Below are positions 7,413 to 15,745 of a DNA stretch of 64,000 nucleotides, in pieces. A program made the translations under genes and the position numbers. This DNA comes from a candidate division FCPU426 bacterium (lineage in GTDB: Bacteria > Oederibacteriota > Muellerivitia > Muellerivitales > Muellerivitaceae): NCBI GenBank assembly GCA_030041545.1, contig JASHNQ010000076.1, positions 1 to 64,000 on the forward strand, read 5' to 3'. The notes below the pieces were generated by a model. It was not told the DNA's origin. It ran no database searches and saw nothing but the letters and a program-made list of their open reading frames with translations. Numbering within the stretch: the stretch's first letter is position 1; the number at the start of each line of letters is the position of its first letter.

Positions 7413-8093
7413 TTAGGGTGTTGGGGCGGCGGGTTTGTTTTTCAGCCACGGCAGAAAGGAAAGCTTGGGGTCATGGACCACCACTGTTCCCGCGATAAAA
7501 TCGTGGATGGCCCGTTTTTTCCGATTGAGGAACAAAACCACGAATTCGCTCAAGACAAAAGCCTGGTTGGCCCATGCAATATACGTGGCCGTCCGGGGGA
7601 TGAAGGCCTCGATCAGTTCCTTCTTCTTCGCCATGTCTGCTGCGGCGTATTGGGCGGGTGCGACCTTGCTGGCGGCGATCAGTTCCAACACCAGCACCAC
7701 GGTGACGAGGACCGTTTCCACCGAATTGCGCAAAAAAGCATTGAGCGGGCCCGCCGAAGCGCCGCTCAATTTGACGATTTTGATCTTGGCCGCCATTTTG
7801 CCGGGTGTCTGCCCCCAAAGGGCCACGCAGCCGATATGGTAAAAACGGTAAAAGAGGAAGCCACCCAAGGTCACGAGGGAAAATCCGGTCAAGGAATAAG
7901 TCCGGACGAGGAGAAAAAGCCGCGCCGCCCCCGTGATGATGGCTTTATCGACCATGGAAGCCAGGACCCTTGTCCAAAAACCCGCGTAAATGCAGAAACG
8001 ACATTGGGGGCACTTGGGGCCGGAAGCTTTTGTGCCGCACTTCGGGCAGGTCCACTCATCGGTCTGGGAAAATAGGCTTTTTCCATGGTTCAA
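7413..8093 (-). CDS. RDD-family membrane protein with N-terminal zinc ribbon
   Basis: A 226-residue protein. Residues 15-34 hold CPKCGTK...CPQCRFC, a likely zinc ribbon. The RDD domain follows (AGFWTRVLASMVDKAI, GQTPGKMAAKIKIV, AIHDFIAGTVVV) with about four membrane segments. RDD proteins are inner-membrane proteins; some are linked to ion or metabolite transport, but no function can be assigned. The TTG start at 8093 lies 11 bases after the pfp stop, so it is probably translated from the pfp transcript. No strong ribosome site is seen. Confidence 0.75.
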   Translation of the reverse strand: MNHGKSLFSQTDEWTCPKCGTKASGPKCPQCRFCIYAGFWTRVLASMVDKAIITGAARLFLLVRTYSLTGFSLVTLGGFLFYRFYHIGCVALWGQTPGKMAAKIKIVKLSGASAGPLNAFLRNSVETVLVTVVLVLELIAASKVAPAQYAAADMAKKKELIEAFIPRTATYIAWANQAFVLSEFVVLFLNRKKRAIHDFIAGTVVVHDPKLSFLPWLKNKPAAPTP

Positions 8094-8104
8094 ATTTTTT
8101 GCCG

Positions 8105-9784
8105 TTACTTTCCCCGTTCGAGTCTCAAGGTTTCAGGAACGGCGTCCGCCACCTCGGAGGGCCCCCAGAATTGGATGGGGCCGGGGCTGGTGTAATCATC
8201 CTCCACCACCCATGTTCCACGCAGCGCGGCGAGGGTCCTGAAGGGTTTTCCTTCCAGGTCCACCAGGGCCTTTTGAATGACGGGTTTGTCCTTGCCGTGG
8301 CGTCGTTCCATGTTCATCATCATGGTCAAGGGAACCCCTCCCACCCGCCACTGGGCGGCTGGCTTTAAGAGATCCCGTACCGAAGAAAGGTAACCGGTTA
8401 AGCCCGCGGCCACCAGGTAGGCGGCGGTGAAACCCAAGGAGTAGCAGTAATCCGCGTCGAAGTTGGAAGGGTCCGCGCAACGGCCTTCGTAACCGAAAAA
8501 ATGCCCCTGGGCCGAGAACTTGCCGTCGTATTTCCCTTCCCGCTTCCAATGCCGCAGCTTCAAATCCACCGCCTCCATCAAAAGTTTCTCCGTTTCGATC
8601 TTGGACACCTGCACGTTGCCGTGGGGGTCCCGGTCGGCCAGGAGCTGGACCTGGATGGAATGCGGCAGGGAATAAAAGGCCTTTTTGGATTCCTCGCCCA
8701 ACTGGTATTTCACGAAATCGATTTTTTCTTGGGCCGTTTCCAGCTTCTCGAACTCGGCGTTGTGGGCCAAGAGGTCGTTGAGCTCGCCGATGAGCTTTTT
8801 CACCTCGGGGATGAATTCCAAGAGCCCCTCGGGCACCAAGACCACGCCGTAGTTCATCTTTTTGGCCGCGCGGTCGGTTACGGCTTGGGCCACTTGTTCC
8901 ACAATTTGATCCAGCGTCCACTGGTTGGCCGCCACTTCCTCCGAGATCAGGCAGATGTTGGGATGCGCCTTCAAGGCCACTTCCAGGGCGATGTGGCTGG
9001 CGGATCGGCCCATGACCTTCATGAAATGCCAGTATTTTTTCGCCGAAAGGCAGTCCCGGCCCACGTTGCCGGCCAGTTCGGCGTAAACCTTGGTGGCCGT
9101 GTCGAAGCCGAAGCTCACCTCGATTTGCCCGTTTTTCAGGTCGCCGTCAATGGTCTTGGGGCAGCCGATGACGCGGAGGGGGTCGTTGTGGGCCTTGAAA
9201 TACTCGGCCAGCACCGCCGCGTTGGTGTTGGAATCATCCCCGCCCACCACCACCAGGGCCGAAACGCCCTCCTTGAGCAGGTTGCTTTTCACGGACTCGA
9301 ACTGTTCCGCGGTCTCCAGCTTGGTGCGGCCCGACCCGATAATGTCGAATCCGCCCGTGTTGCGGTAGCCCACCAAGAGATTGTCGGTGATCTCCATCTT
9401 CTTGTTTTCCACCAGGCCGGAGGGACCGCCCAAGTAGCCGATGAGTTGGTTTTTCTTGTTCAGCTTTTTAAGTCCATCGAACAGCCCGGCCGCCACGTTG
9501 TGCCCGCCCGGGGCCTGGCCGCCGGAAAGCACCATGGCCACCTTGATGGTTTTCTTCATGGAAGCCGGCGCCTTGCCGGAAACGAAAAATGCTTCAGGCT
9601 GGCCGTAAGTGTTTTGGAAAAGATTCTCAATAGCCGCTTGGTCCCTGAGGGGCCGGGTGGGTTTACCCAGCTTGAGGGCGACCTTGGAGGGATTACCGGC
9701 CAGGACTTTGGGAAGCTTGGGTTGGTATTCCGACCGTGCCGCTTGCAGAGCGGAAACGTTGGATTTCTTGGATGGGGACTTCAT
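8105..9784 (-). CDS. pfp: PPi-dependent 6-phosphofructokinase
   Basis: Cytoplasmic enzyme interconverting fructose-6-P and fructose-1,6-bisphosphate with pyrophosphate. It has 559 residues, the length of the long PPi-PFK class. GGDDSN (181-186) carries the Asp that favours PPi over ATP, followed by PKTIDGDL (209-216) and MGRSASHIALE (about 249-259). ATG 9784 begins a basic N-terminus. The RDD gene follows closely. With fbaB nearby (13.2 kb) this indicates reversible, PPi-linked upper glycolysis. Confidence 0.93.
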   Translation of the reverse strand: MKSPSKKSNVSALQAARSEYQPKLPKVLAGNPSKVALKLGKPTRPLRDQAAIENLFQNTYGQPEAFFVSGKAPASMKKTIKVAMVLSGGQAPGGHNVAAGLFDGLKKLNKKNQLIGYLGGPSGLVENKKMEITDNLLVGYRNTGGFDIIGSGRTKLETAEQFESVKSNLLKEGVSALVVVGGDDSNTNAAVLAEYFKAHNDPLRVIGCPKTIDGDLKNGQIEVSFGFDTATKVYAELAGNVGRDCLSAKKYWHFMKVMGRSASHIALEVALKAHPNICLISEEVAANQWTLDQIVEQVAQAVTDRAAKKMNYGVVLVPEGLLEFIPEVKKLIGELNDLLAHNAEFEKLETAQEKIDFVKYQLGEESKKAFYSLPHSIQVQLLADRDPHGNVQVSKIETEKLLMEAVDLKLRHWKREGKYDGKFSAQGHFFGYEGRCADPSNFDADYCYSLGFTAAYLVAAGLTGYLSSVRDLLKPAAQWRVGGVPLTMMMNMERRHGKDKPVIQKALVDLEGKPFRTLAALRGTWVVEDDYTSPGPIQFWGPSEVADAVPETLRLERGK

Positions 9785-9923
9785 GGGGCCTCCGAAGGCG
9801 GCTCGCGGTTCACAGCCGACAGTTTACAGTTACGCCTGAATCCATTTCGTGAGCCGCAAGTTCTCGGCCGGTTCAAGAATGGGCGGTATTATAGGGCGAT
9901 CTTTTATTTCGGCATAAGCAAAA

Positions 9924-10736
9924 TCAGTCTTTCGCCGGGTTGGTTCGTCTAATTTCCACGATTTGCTCGCGCGTGAGTCCTTGGGGCTCCCGCCCCGTTT
10001 GCTTGCAGAGAAGGTACAGGGTCGCCGCCTTGTTCATGGCCTCCACCAGGTCGAAAGCCTCATCCGGGTCGGCGCCGACCGCCAAGGCCCCGTGTTTTTC
10101 CCACATCACCACCTTATGGCCCTTCTCTATTGCCTCCACGGTGGCTTGGGCTAATTCTTCGGAACCCGTCAAGCGGTAGGGCACCAACCCTATACCCCGC
10201 GGGACAAACAACTTGGCCTCGGGAATCATTCCCCACAAAGCCCCGTTTAAAGCGTCCTGGTTGTTGGTTTGGGGTAAATGGGTCAAGGCAATGATCTCGT
10301 TCGGATGGGTGTGAAGCACGACTTTCAACTTGCCGCCCCATTTCAAGAGCGAATGCTGCATCCGCAGGTGGGAACTTAATTCGGAAGTGGGCCCGAATCC
10401 TGGCCTTTTGCCGCCCCAGATAATGTGGTAGCCGCCTCCTTTTTCCGAAGGCCGGAGGGCGCAAAGACAACCCTCCGGGTCTTTTTCAATATCCCGGAAG
10501 CGGGTTCCGGTGCCGGTCACCAGGAAACAACGTCCCGCTGTTTCTTTCGGAAGGCGTGGGTTTTCCCGAAAGGAAGAGGCTTTCGGTTGTGCGGGCTTGA
10601 CCCGGGTCAGGTCCGTCACATCCCAAGAGAGGTTGCCCGCGTTTTTTTCCGCCCAGCCTTTTTGCCAGAGCCTTTGGCCGACGTCAGCGACGGATTAGAT
10701 TGCTTTAATAAGTTCGGGGTTTAATCGGGATGTCAT
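9924..10736 (-). pseudogene. RhaD-like class II aldolase interrupted by an in-frame TAA
   Basis: From ATG 10736, which has AGGGGAG five bases upstream, the frame gives 13 sensible residues, then TAA at 10697-10695, then resumes in the same frame to 9924. Total length with the stop read through is about 270 codons, the size of rhamnulose-1-phosphate aldolase. The sequence just after the stop (GQRLWQKGWAEKNAGNLSW) is the conserved substrate-binding N-terminus of class II aldolases, and HTHP (zinc ligands) and a later HG occur downstream. Initiation at GTG 10619 would omit that conserved part. It is either a recent pseudogene or a sequence error. Confidence 0.75.
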
Positions 10737-10801
10737 TTAGCTCCCCTTCGCGGACAAACTCCGCCTATGGAAATAATCCCGAGATGACTTTAAGTCCGTC
10801 C

Positions 10802-11137
10802 TCAACGCGTGACATCGTCCATTCGTCTAATTTCCCAGCCGAATCCAATTAAAGAGGACTTATCCAAGGTGACGAGTTGGGAAGCGTTGACCACCGAATC
10901 CTTGGGCAGGCCGGTTTTAGCGGCGGCTAAAAGGACGTTCCCGGGCGCCTGGGCCAGGCGAAGATTCGATGTCAGTCCGACAGCCAGGACGGTTTGGATC
11001 CGGCTTTGGTTGAAAAAATCCGATTGAACGATAAGGACGGGGCGCTTATAGCCGCGCTCCGGACCCTCCGGCGTTGGAAGGTCGGCCCACCATATTTCAC
11101 CCCTGGCCGGAACAGGAAGGTTTCCCGGGCTCACCAA
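10802..11137 (-). CDS. mazF: MazF/PemK-family toxin (mRNA interferase)
   Basis: A 111-residue toxin of the MazF fold, expected to be a sequence-specific endoribonuclease. The signature RGEIWWADLPTPEG lies near residues 12-25, then GYKRPVLIVQSDFFNQ, AVGLTSNL and VNASQLVTLDKSSL. It starts at TTG 11137 (or GTG 11134), overlapping the end of the antitoxin gene by a few bases, the usual translational coupling. It is a second toxin system, unrelated to the Panacea pair. Confidence 0.9.
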   Translation of the reverse strand: MVSPGNLPVPARGEIWWADLPTPEGPERGYKRPVLIVQSDFFNQSRIQTVLAVGLTSNLRLAQAPGNVLLAAAKTGLPKDSVVNASQLVTLDKSSLIGFGWEIRRMDDVTR

Positions 11138-11373
11138 TGGTTCCGGGAAATGGCTTTCGCTTGGGGTTTTTTGAGTTTAGGGTCAAGCCGGGAATCGATA
11201 TGGCCGTAAACCTCATTGAGCTTGGCGGTGATCGCTTCCCCCTCATGGGCTTCCACATAGCTTTTAATAGCCGTCACATAAAGCTGGCTTCGGGAAACCC
11301 CCATTTTCCCCGCAAGTTTCTCGGCGGATTTAAAAATTTCTTGGGGAATGGAAATAGCCGTTTTCATAACCAT
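11131..11373 (-). CDS. Ribbon-helix-helix antitoxin of MazF
   Basis: An antitoxin of about 80 residues. The N-terminal 45 residues (MKTAISIPQEIFKSAEKLA, then GVSRSQLYVTAIKSY) form a ribbon-helix-helix DNA-binding domain; the Lys-rich C-terminus should bind MazF. Two starts are possible, ATG 11373 and ATG 11367; I list the longer. It overlaps mazF by 7 bases. The operon is probably repressed by its own complex. Confidence 0.85.
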   Translation of the reverse strand: MVMKTAISIPQEIFKSAEKLAGKMGVSRSQLYVTAIKSYVEAHEGEAITAKLNEVYGHIDSRLDPKLKKPQAKAISRNHW

Positions 11374-11442
11374 AAGGTGTAACCCTAGTATAACTTTGTC
11401 AATACAGGCAAAAGCAAAATAGGCATGGTTCCCCAACGCGGA

Positions 11443-12429
11443 CTACCGTTTTAGATAATCATGAATTTGGGCAAAAGACCGCAATCCAGTCGTAGCCCCC
11501 AAGGCGCTCACCGCGCAGGCGCCGGCGGCGTTGCCAAGCTGGAGGCATCGTCTTAAATCCCGTCCTAAGGATAGTCCCTTGATGAATCCGGCGCAAAAGC
11601 AATCGCCGGCACCGGTCGTGTCTACCACCCGGGGTTCGAAAGCCGGGACATGGTGTCTCTCGCCTTGCCGGGTCATCAAAAACGAACCCTTTTCCCCCAT
11701 CTTCACAATGACGCATTTGGCGCCCAAGGCCAGGAAGGCTTTGGCGGCCCTGACCGGGTTGATATGACCTAAAAGCATTTTCTCTTCCCGCTCACTGGGC
11801 ATGAAGTAATCCAAATAAGGCAGGCATGGTTTGAGGGCCTTCATCCAGCGGTTTTTCATGTCCCAGGCGGTATCTAAAGATGTTGTTAAGCCACGCTTCT
11901 GAGCCGCTTTCAGGATTCTGGCCATGGGCGGACCATCCAAACGGGGAAAAAGGAAATAACCGCCAACGTGGAGGTGTGAAAAGCGGGAAAAGTGTGAAAG
12001 GCGAACATCTTTTTCGTGGATATGGTCATTGGCGGCGACGGAGTGGAGGAAGGAGCGGCGGGCCTTGGAATCCACCAGCACGACCGTTGCCGAAGTGGAA
12101 ACACGGGAATCCTCCACCATTCCGGAAACATCCACCTGGGCCTGTCTTAATTCCGTCATGGCAAAAGAGCTGAAGGGGTCTTGACCAACCTTGCCCCAAA
12201 GGGAAGTGGGAACGCCCAGGCGTCTCAAGGCCAATGCCGTGTTAGAAGCGCATCCGCCCAGGGCCATTTCCACATGGTCCACGGCCAGCAACCCGCCGGG
12301 TGGAGGAAGCCTGTTGACGGGCTTGACCAAAACGTCTACCAACACATTTCCCAGACACACAACCCGAAAGGAAGAAGGCACAAAAACCTCTTTTGCCACG
12401 GATGAATGGGATTCATGGGATGACTTCAA
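11443..12429 (-). CDS. PfkB-family sugar/nucleoside kinase
   Basis: A ribokinase-fold kinase of 328 residues. It has the N-terminal glycine-rich sugar site (LGGCASNTALALRRLG, near residue 57) and the C-terminal catalytic signature DTTGAGDCFCAGF (about residue 268), whose Asp is the base. The substrate cannot be read from sequence; the broken RhaD-like aldolase nearby suggests a carbohydrate-degradation context. The N-terminal 18 residues look unconserved, so a start nearer the VVCLGNVLVDV segment is possible. A palindrome at 12508-12536 lies upstream. Confidence 0.85.
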   Translation of the reverse strand: MKSSHESHSSVAKEVFVPSSFRVVCLGNVLVDVLVKPVNRLPPPGGLLAVDHVEMALGGCASNTALALRRLGVPTSLWGKVGQDPFSSFAMTELRQAQVDVSGMVEDSRVSTSATVVLVDSKARRSFLHSVAANDHIHEKDVRLSHFSRFSHLHVGGYFLFPRLDGPPMARILKAAQKRGLTTSLDTAWDMKNRWMKALKPCLPYLDYFMPSEREEKMLLGHINPVRAAKAFLALGAKCVIVKMGEKGSFLMTRQGERHHVPAFEPRVVDTTGAGDCFCAGFIKGLSLGRDLRRCLQLGNAAGACAVSALGATTGLRSFAQIHDYLKR

Positions 12430-12507
12430 AGGCTGATGCGCTATCCGGCTAGCAGATGCTGAAAAAGCCGGTTTTTGGAGTAACTTTCAATTGCCGGTTG
12501 TTTCGAG

Positions 12508-12536
12508 ATACTCAAATTCCGCAGGAATTGAAGTAT
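12508..12536. promoter_or_regulatory. 29-bp palindrome between divergent genes
   Basis: ATACT-CA-AATTCC-GCA-GGAATT-GA-AGTAT is an almost perfect inverted repeat in the divergent spacer between the pfkB-family gene and the ArsC/Spx-like gene. It looks like the operator of a dimeric regulator. Stem length and the lack of a T-run argue against a terminator. Confidence 0.45.
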
Positions 12537-12646
12537 AGCAGGCCGCGTCAAAGGTGATTATTTTCATTTTTCAAAGGCCTGCTGGTTTTCCGTTCCTTTT
12601 TCAAGTTAAATGACCCTTTTGAAACTCTGATTTTCAGGAGCAAAAA

Positions 12647-13000
12647 GTGCTTCACTTTTACCACTACCCGAATTGCTCTACCTGCCGGAACGCCCAAAAG
12701 TGGCTGGAAGGCCGCCAAAAGGCCTTGAGCCCCATTGACGTCACCTTGAACCCACCCAGCAAGACCGAACTGAAAAAAATACTGGCCTTGAGCGGAAAAA
12801 AAATTACCGACCTGCTGAATAAAAGTGGCGAACAATACCGCCTTCTGAGCATGAAGGAAAAAGTGAAAACCATGACCGAGGATCAAATCCTGGAATTGCT
12901 CTCCAAGAACGGCCGGCTGATCAAACGGCCGATCCTCACCGACGGCAAAAAAGCCACCATTGGGTTCAAAGAAGAAGAATTTGATAAAACCTGGAAATAA
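12647..13000 (+). CDS. ArsC/Spx-family thioredoxin-fold protein
   Basis: A 117-residue protein of the arsenate reductase/Spx/YffB family. It begins LHFYHYPNCSTCRNAQKWLE with a CxxC pair at residues 10-13. It contains the family's RPIL motif (near residue 93), where the Arg sits in the anion pocket of ArsC. No ars genes are nearby, so a redox or regulatory role (YffB/MgsR-like) is as likely as arsenate reduction. The GTG start at 12647 follows CAGGAGC at good spacing. Confidence 0.85.
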   Translation: MLHFYHYPNCSTCRNAQKWLEGRQKALSPIDVTLNPPSKTELKKILALSGKKITDLLNKSGEQYRLLSMKEKVKTMTEDQILELLSKNGRLIKRPILTDGKKATIGFKEEEFDKTWK

Positions 13001-13181
13001 GAAAGACTGCGACTTAGATTTCAGCCGTGAGGGGATGGCTAAAGGCCAACATCGAAAACCAACCGGTCGCCTTTTGACTTGCTTATTCCTTCTTTATTTT
13101 GTATTAGTAATTGCTCGTTTTGACGCTTTCACGGCAAGATAACGATTTTTTAGCCGTCAAACCTCAACGAAGGATGGGACC

Positions 13182-14249
13182 ATGAATATCTCCGATATCG
13201 AAAAACACTTAGGGGGGCAGGCCAAGGATTTGCTCTCATATAAGTGCAAGGGCATCTCCAAGGACATGCTCCATGTCCCGGGCGGCGACTGGGTGGACCG
13301 CATCTTCGCCCCTTCCGACCGCAACAACCGCGTCCTGTCGAGCTTGAACTGGCTTTATCACACCGGCCGCCTAGCGGGTACGGGCTATGTTTCCATCCTG
13401 CCCGTGGACCAGGGCATCGAGCATTCGGCCGGGGCCTCCTTCTCCAAGAACCCCATCTACTTCGACGCGGAAAACATCGTGAAGCTGGCCATCGAGGGCG
13501 ACTGCAACGCGGTGGCCTCGACCCTGGGCGTGCTGGGCATCGTTTCCCGCAAATACGCCCACAAGATCCCCTTCCTGGTCAAGCTCAACCACAACGAGCT
13601 ATTGACCTATCCCAACAAGGCCTCGCAATTCTATTTCGGGTCGGTCAAGCAGGCTTATGACATGGGCGCGGCGGGCGTCGGCGCCACCGTGTATTTCGGC
13701 AGCGAGAATTCCCAGCGTGAGATCGAGGAGACTACCAAGGCCTTCCAGCAGGCCCACGAATACGGCATGTTCACCGTGCTGTGGTGTTACATCCGTAACA
13801 AGGCCTTCAAGACCAAGGAGAAGGATTTCCACGTCTCCGCCGACCTGACCGGCCAAGCCAACCACTTGGGCGTGACCATCGAGGCCGACATCATCAAACA
13901 AAAGCTGCCGGAGAACAACGGCGGCTTCCTGTACCTGAACCAGGAATCCTCCTACGGCAAGTTCGATAAACGCATGTACGACACCCTCTGCCCCGACCAC
14001 CCCATTGAGTGGACCCGCTGGCAGGTGGCCAACTGTTACATGGGCCGGGCGGGCCTCATCAACTCGGGCGGCCCCTCGGGCGAGAACGACTTTACCGAGG
14101 CGGTCAAAACGGCCGTCATCAACAAGCGCGCGGGCGGCATGGGGCTCATTTCGGGCCGCAAGGCTTTCCAGCGGCCCATGGAAGAGGGAGCCAAGCTCCT
14201 GCAGACCATCCAGGACGTCTATCTTTGCAAGGACGTTACGGTGGCTTAA
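13182..14249 (+). CDS. fbaB: Class I fructose-bisphosphate aldolase (FbaB type)
   Basis: Glycolytic/gluconeogenic Schiff-base aldolase, 355 residues, the length of bacterial FbaB. Recognised by [20 protein letters not shown] (residues 67-86), [27 protein letters not shown] and the phosphate-binding end [16 protein letters not shown] with [21 protein letters not shown] precedes the ATG. It partners metabolically with pfp. The base sequence is strongly codon-biased (many NNC/NNG codons), as expected for a highly expressed gene. Confidence 0.93.
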   Translation: MNISDIEKHLGGQAKDLLSYKCKGISKDMLHVPGGDWVDRIFAPSDRNNRVLSSLNWLYHTGRLAGTGYVSILPVDQGIEHSAGASFSKNPIYFDAENIVKLAIEGDCNAVASTLGVLGIVSRKYAHKIPFLVKLNHNELLTYPNKASQFYFGSVKQAYDMGAAGVGATVYFGSENSQREIEETTKAFQQAHEYGMFTVLWCYIRNKAFKTKEKDFHVSADLTGQANHLGVTIEADIIKQKLPENNGGFLYLNQESSYGKFDKRMYDTLCPDHPIEWTRWQVANCYMGRAGLINSGGPSGENDFTEAVKTAVINKRAGGMGLISGRKAFQRPMEEGAKLLQTIQDVYLCKDVTVA

Positions 14250-14259
14250 AGGCGGGTTT

Positions 14260-14277
14260 TAGGTGTCAGGTGTCAGC
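14260..14277. repeat. GGTGTCA tandem repeat after fbaB
   Basis: A short copy of the tandem repeat seen at 6121-6156 (AGGTGTCAGGTGTCAGC), located about 10 bases after the fbaB stop codon. Confidence 0.5.
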
Positions 14278-14362
14278 AAAAATAATGGAATGGATGGTAT
14301 CTCCGAAACGCTTATTTAAGTCCAATCGCAGAGAACCGCCTATTGAATTACGTTTGCAGATA

Positions 14363-14923
14363 TCAATAATCGCCGGTCGGTCTTTCCATGTTCGCCTTGC
14401 GGATGGCGTCCAGTTGCTCTTGTACAAGGCCGGCTTGGGACAATGCGGACAAAATGAACTCCGTCTTCTTCCGGGTATACTCTTCGATCGAAAATCCAAA
14501 TTGGAACGCCAAGGACTTTTTGAGGTTCGAGTAAGCCTCGCGCGCTTCGGCATTCATTCTTAAATGGTCCCGGAAGAGGAGATGGTTGCGAAGGGCCAAG
14601 CAGCCATCGGAGCAAACATATAAGTGGTGCGCGATTGGGCCTTCGGGCGCGTCAAAAGCCTCCCGGCCTTCAATCCCTAGGTTCCCTTTATGCGCGTATC
14701 CCAATCCCCGGACCCTTTGAACGGCGTTTCGAAGGGCGGGCGGCGAAACGATGATGTCCATATCAATGACCGGCTTTGCCGCCAACCCAGGAACCGAAGT
14801 GCTGCCGACATGCTCGATGGCGATGGCAACGTCCTTCACCCGAGGCCACAATTTTCCCTTCAGCCCTTGGAACAACCCAGGCCATCTTTCGTCGTAGTCC
14901 TCGACGACCATTGGCCTTGTCAT
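14363..14923 (-). CDS. GrpB/UPF0157 family protein
   Basis: A 186-residue protein of the GrpB family, related to nucleotidyltransferases. Signatures are the N-terminal YDERWPGLFQ, then IEHVGSTSVPGLAAKPVIDM (about residues 36-55), HHLYVC and LRNHLLFRDHLR. The GS...D.D arrangement matches a nucleotidyltransferase core, but no substrate is known for the family. It lies 19 bases downstream of a secreted-protein gene on the same strand. The start ATG 14923 is preceded by a weak purine run. Confidence 0.85.
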   Translation of the reverse strand: MTRPMVVEDYDERWPGLFQGLKGKLWPRVKDVAIAIEHVGSTSVPGLAAKPVIDMDIIVSPPALRNAVQRVRGLGYAHKGNLGIEGREAFDAPEGPIAHHLYVCSDGCLALRNHLLFRDHLRMNAEAREAYSNLKKSLAFQFGFSIEEYTRKKTEFILSALSQAGLVQEQLDAIRKANMERPTGDY

Positions 14924-14942
14924 TCCAAGTCGGCACCGCTGA

Positions 14943-15641
14943 CTAACCGTTGGAGGCCATTTTTAACAGTTTGCCCGTTTTCATGTCGATCCGGCCCTCC
15001 GAGCCATCGTCAAAGGTGATTTCCAACTGGTCCTGGTCATCCAATATCATGAAGGAAATATGGCTTCTCCCGCCGTTGCCGTCCTGGGGCGATGGCACCT
15101 TTTTCTCCCACAAAAGCTTCCCTGTGGGCAGGTCGTAGGCGCGGACCTTCTGATGGCCATAGGTGACATCGCTGTCCGCCTCGATGTAATAATCCCCTTT
15201 TAAAATGGGCTCCACGCGAGTGCCGTCGGTGTAATACACCGAGGGGTCATCCGGCTGTTTCATGAAACGGGCGGGCTTTAAAAATTCGCCGGTATGTCGC
15301 TCCACGACGAACCAGATCCCCTGTTCATTCTGCAGGACGAGCCTGTTGCCCAAGTCCAGGTACATTTTCTTGAGGTAGACGTCCTGGGAACCAGGATCCT
15401 TGGCTGGATCGATCCAGACCCGGTAAAAATACTTGTCCCAGATTTTCTCGCCCGTGGCCTTCAAATAGGCCGCCACGTGGCCTTCCCAGCAGGGGTTTTG
15501 GCGGTGATCCCCAGGTTCGTTGAAGGCCACGAAACGGTAGGCGCCGTCATCCACGGGCGGCAGGACCGGCGGCGGAAGGCGCTTGGCCCAAGACGGAACC
15601 GTTCCAAGAAGGCAAATAATCAGGAAAATAATTTTTCGCAT
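14943..15641 (-). CDS. Secreted protein of unknown function
   Basis: A 232-residue protein with a clear signal peptide (MRKIIFLIICLLGTVPSWA, cleavage after residue 19). The mature part has repeated short strands, including YDLPTGKLLWEKKV, a PQQ-propeller-like blade, and a terminal IDMKTGKLLKM. It could be a small fragment of a beta-propeller fold, but the length allows only three or four blades. No catalytic motif is seen. Probably periplasmic, and co-transcribed with the GrpB gene that follows. Confidence 0.6.
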   Translation of the reverse strand: MRKIIFLIICLLGTVPSWAKRLPPPVLPPVDDGAYRFVAFNEPGDHRQNPCWEGHVAAYLKATGEKIWDKYFYRVWIDPAKDPGSQDVYLKKMYLDLGNRLVLQNEQGIWFVVERHTGEFLKPARFMKQPDDPSVYYTDGTRVEPILKGDYYIEADSDVTYGHQKVRAYDLPTGKLLWEKKVPSPQDGNGGRSHISFMILDDQDQLEITFDDGSEGRIDMKTGKLLKMASNG

Positions 15642-15745
15642 AAGCGATCCCGTTTGAAAGTGCCCTTATGTTACCCGGAATGGCACTTATAATGCCTTAA
15701 AACTTCTTTTAGTGTTGTTCCGATGAAAGCAGCCGGTTCAAATTC

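Noticed and set aside
10695-10697. TAA recoded as sense in this organism
   Set aside because: Many genes in the window use TAA as their natural stop (for example panA-like, rplI, glnA-region genes), so a reassigned TAA is not credible.
13074-13110. TTGACT plus a T-rich -10 as the fbaB promoter
   Set aside because: No -10 hexamer at 16-18 bases fits well; too weak to list as a feature.
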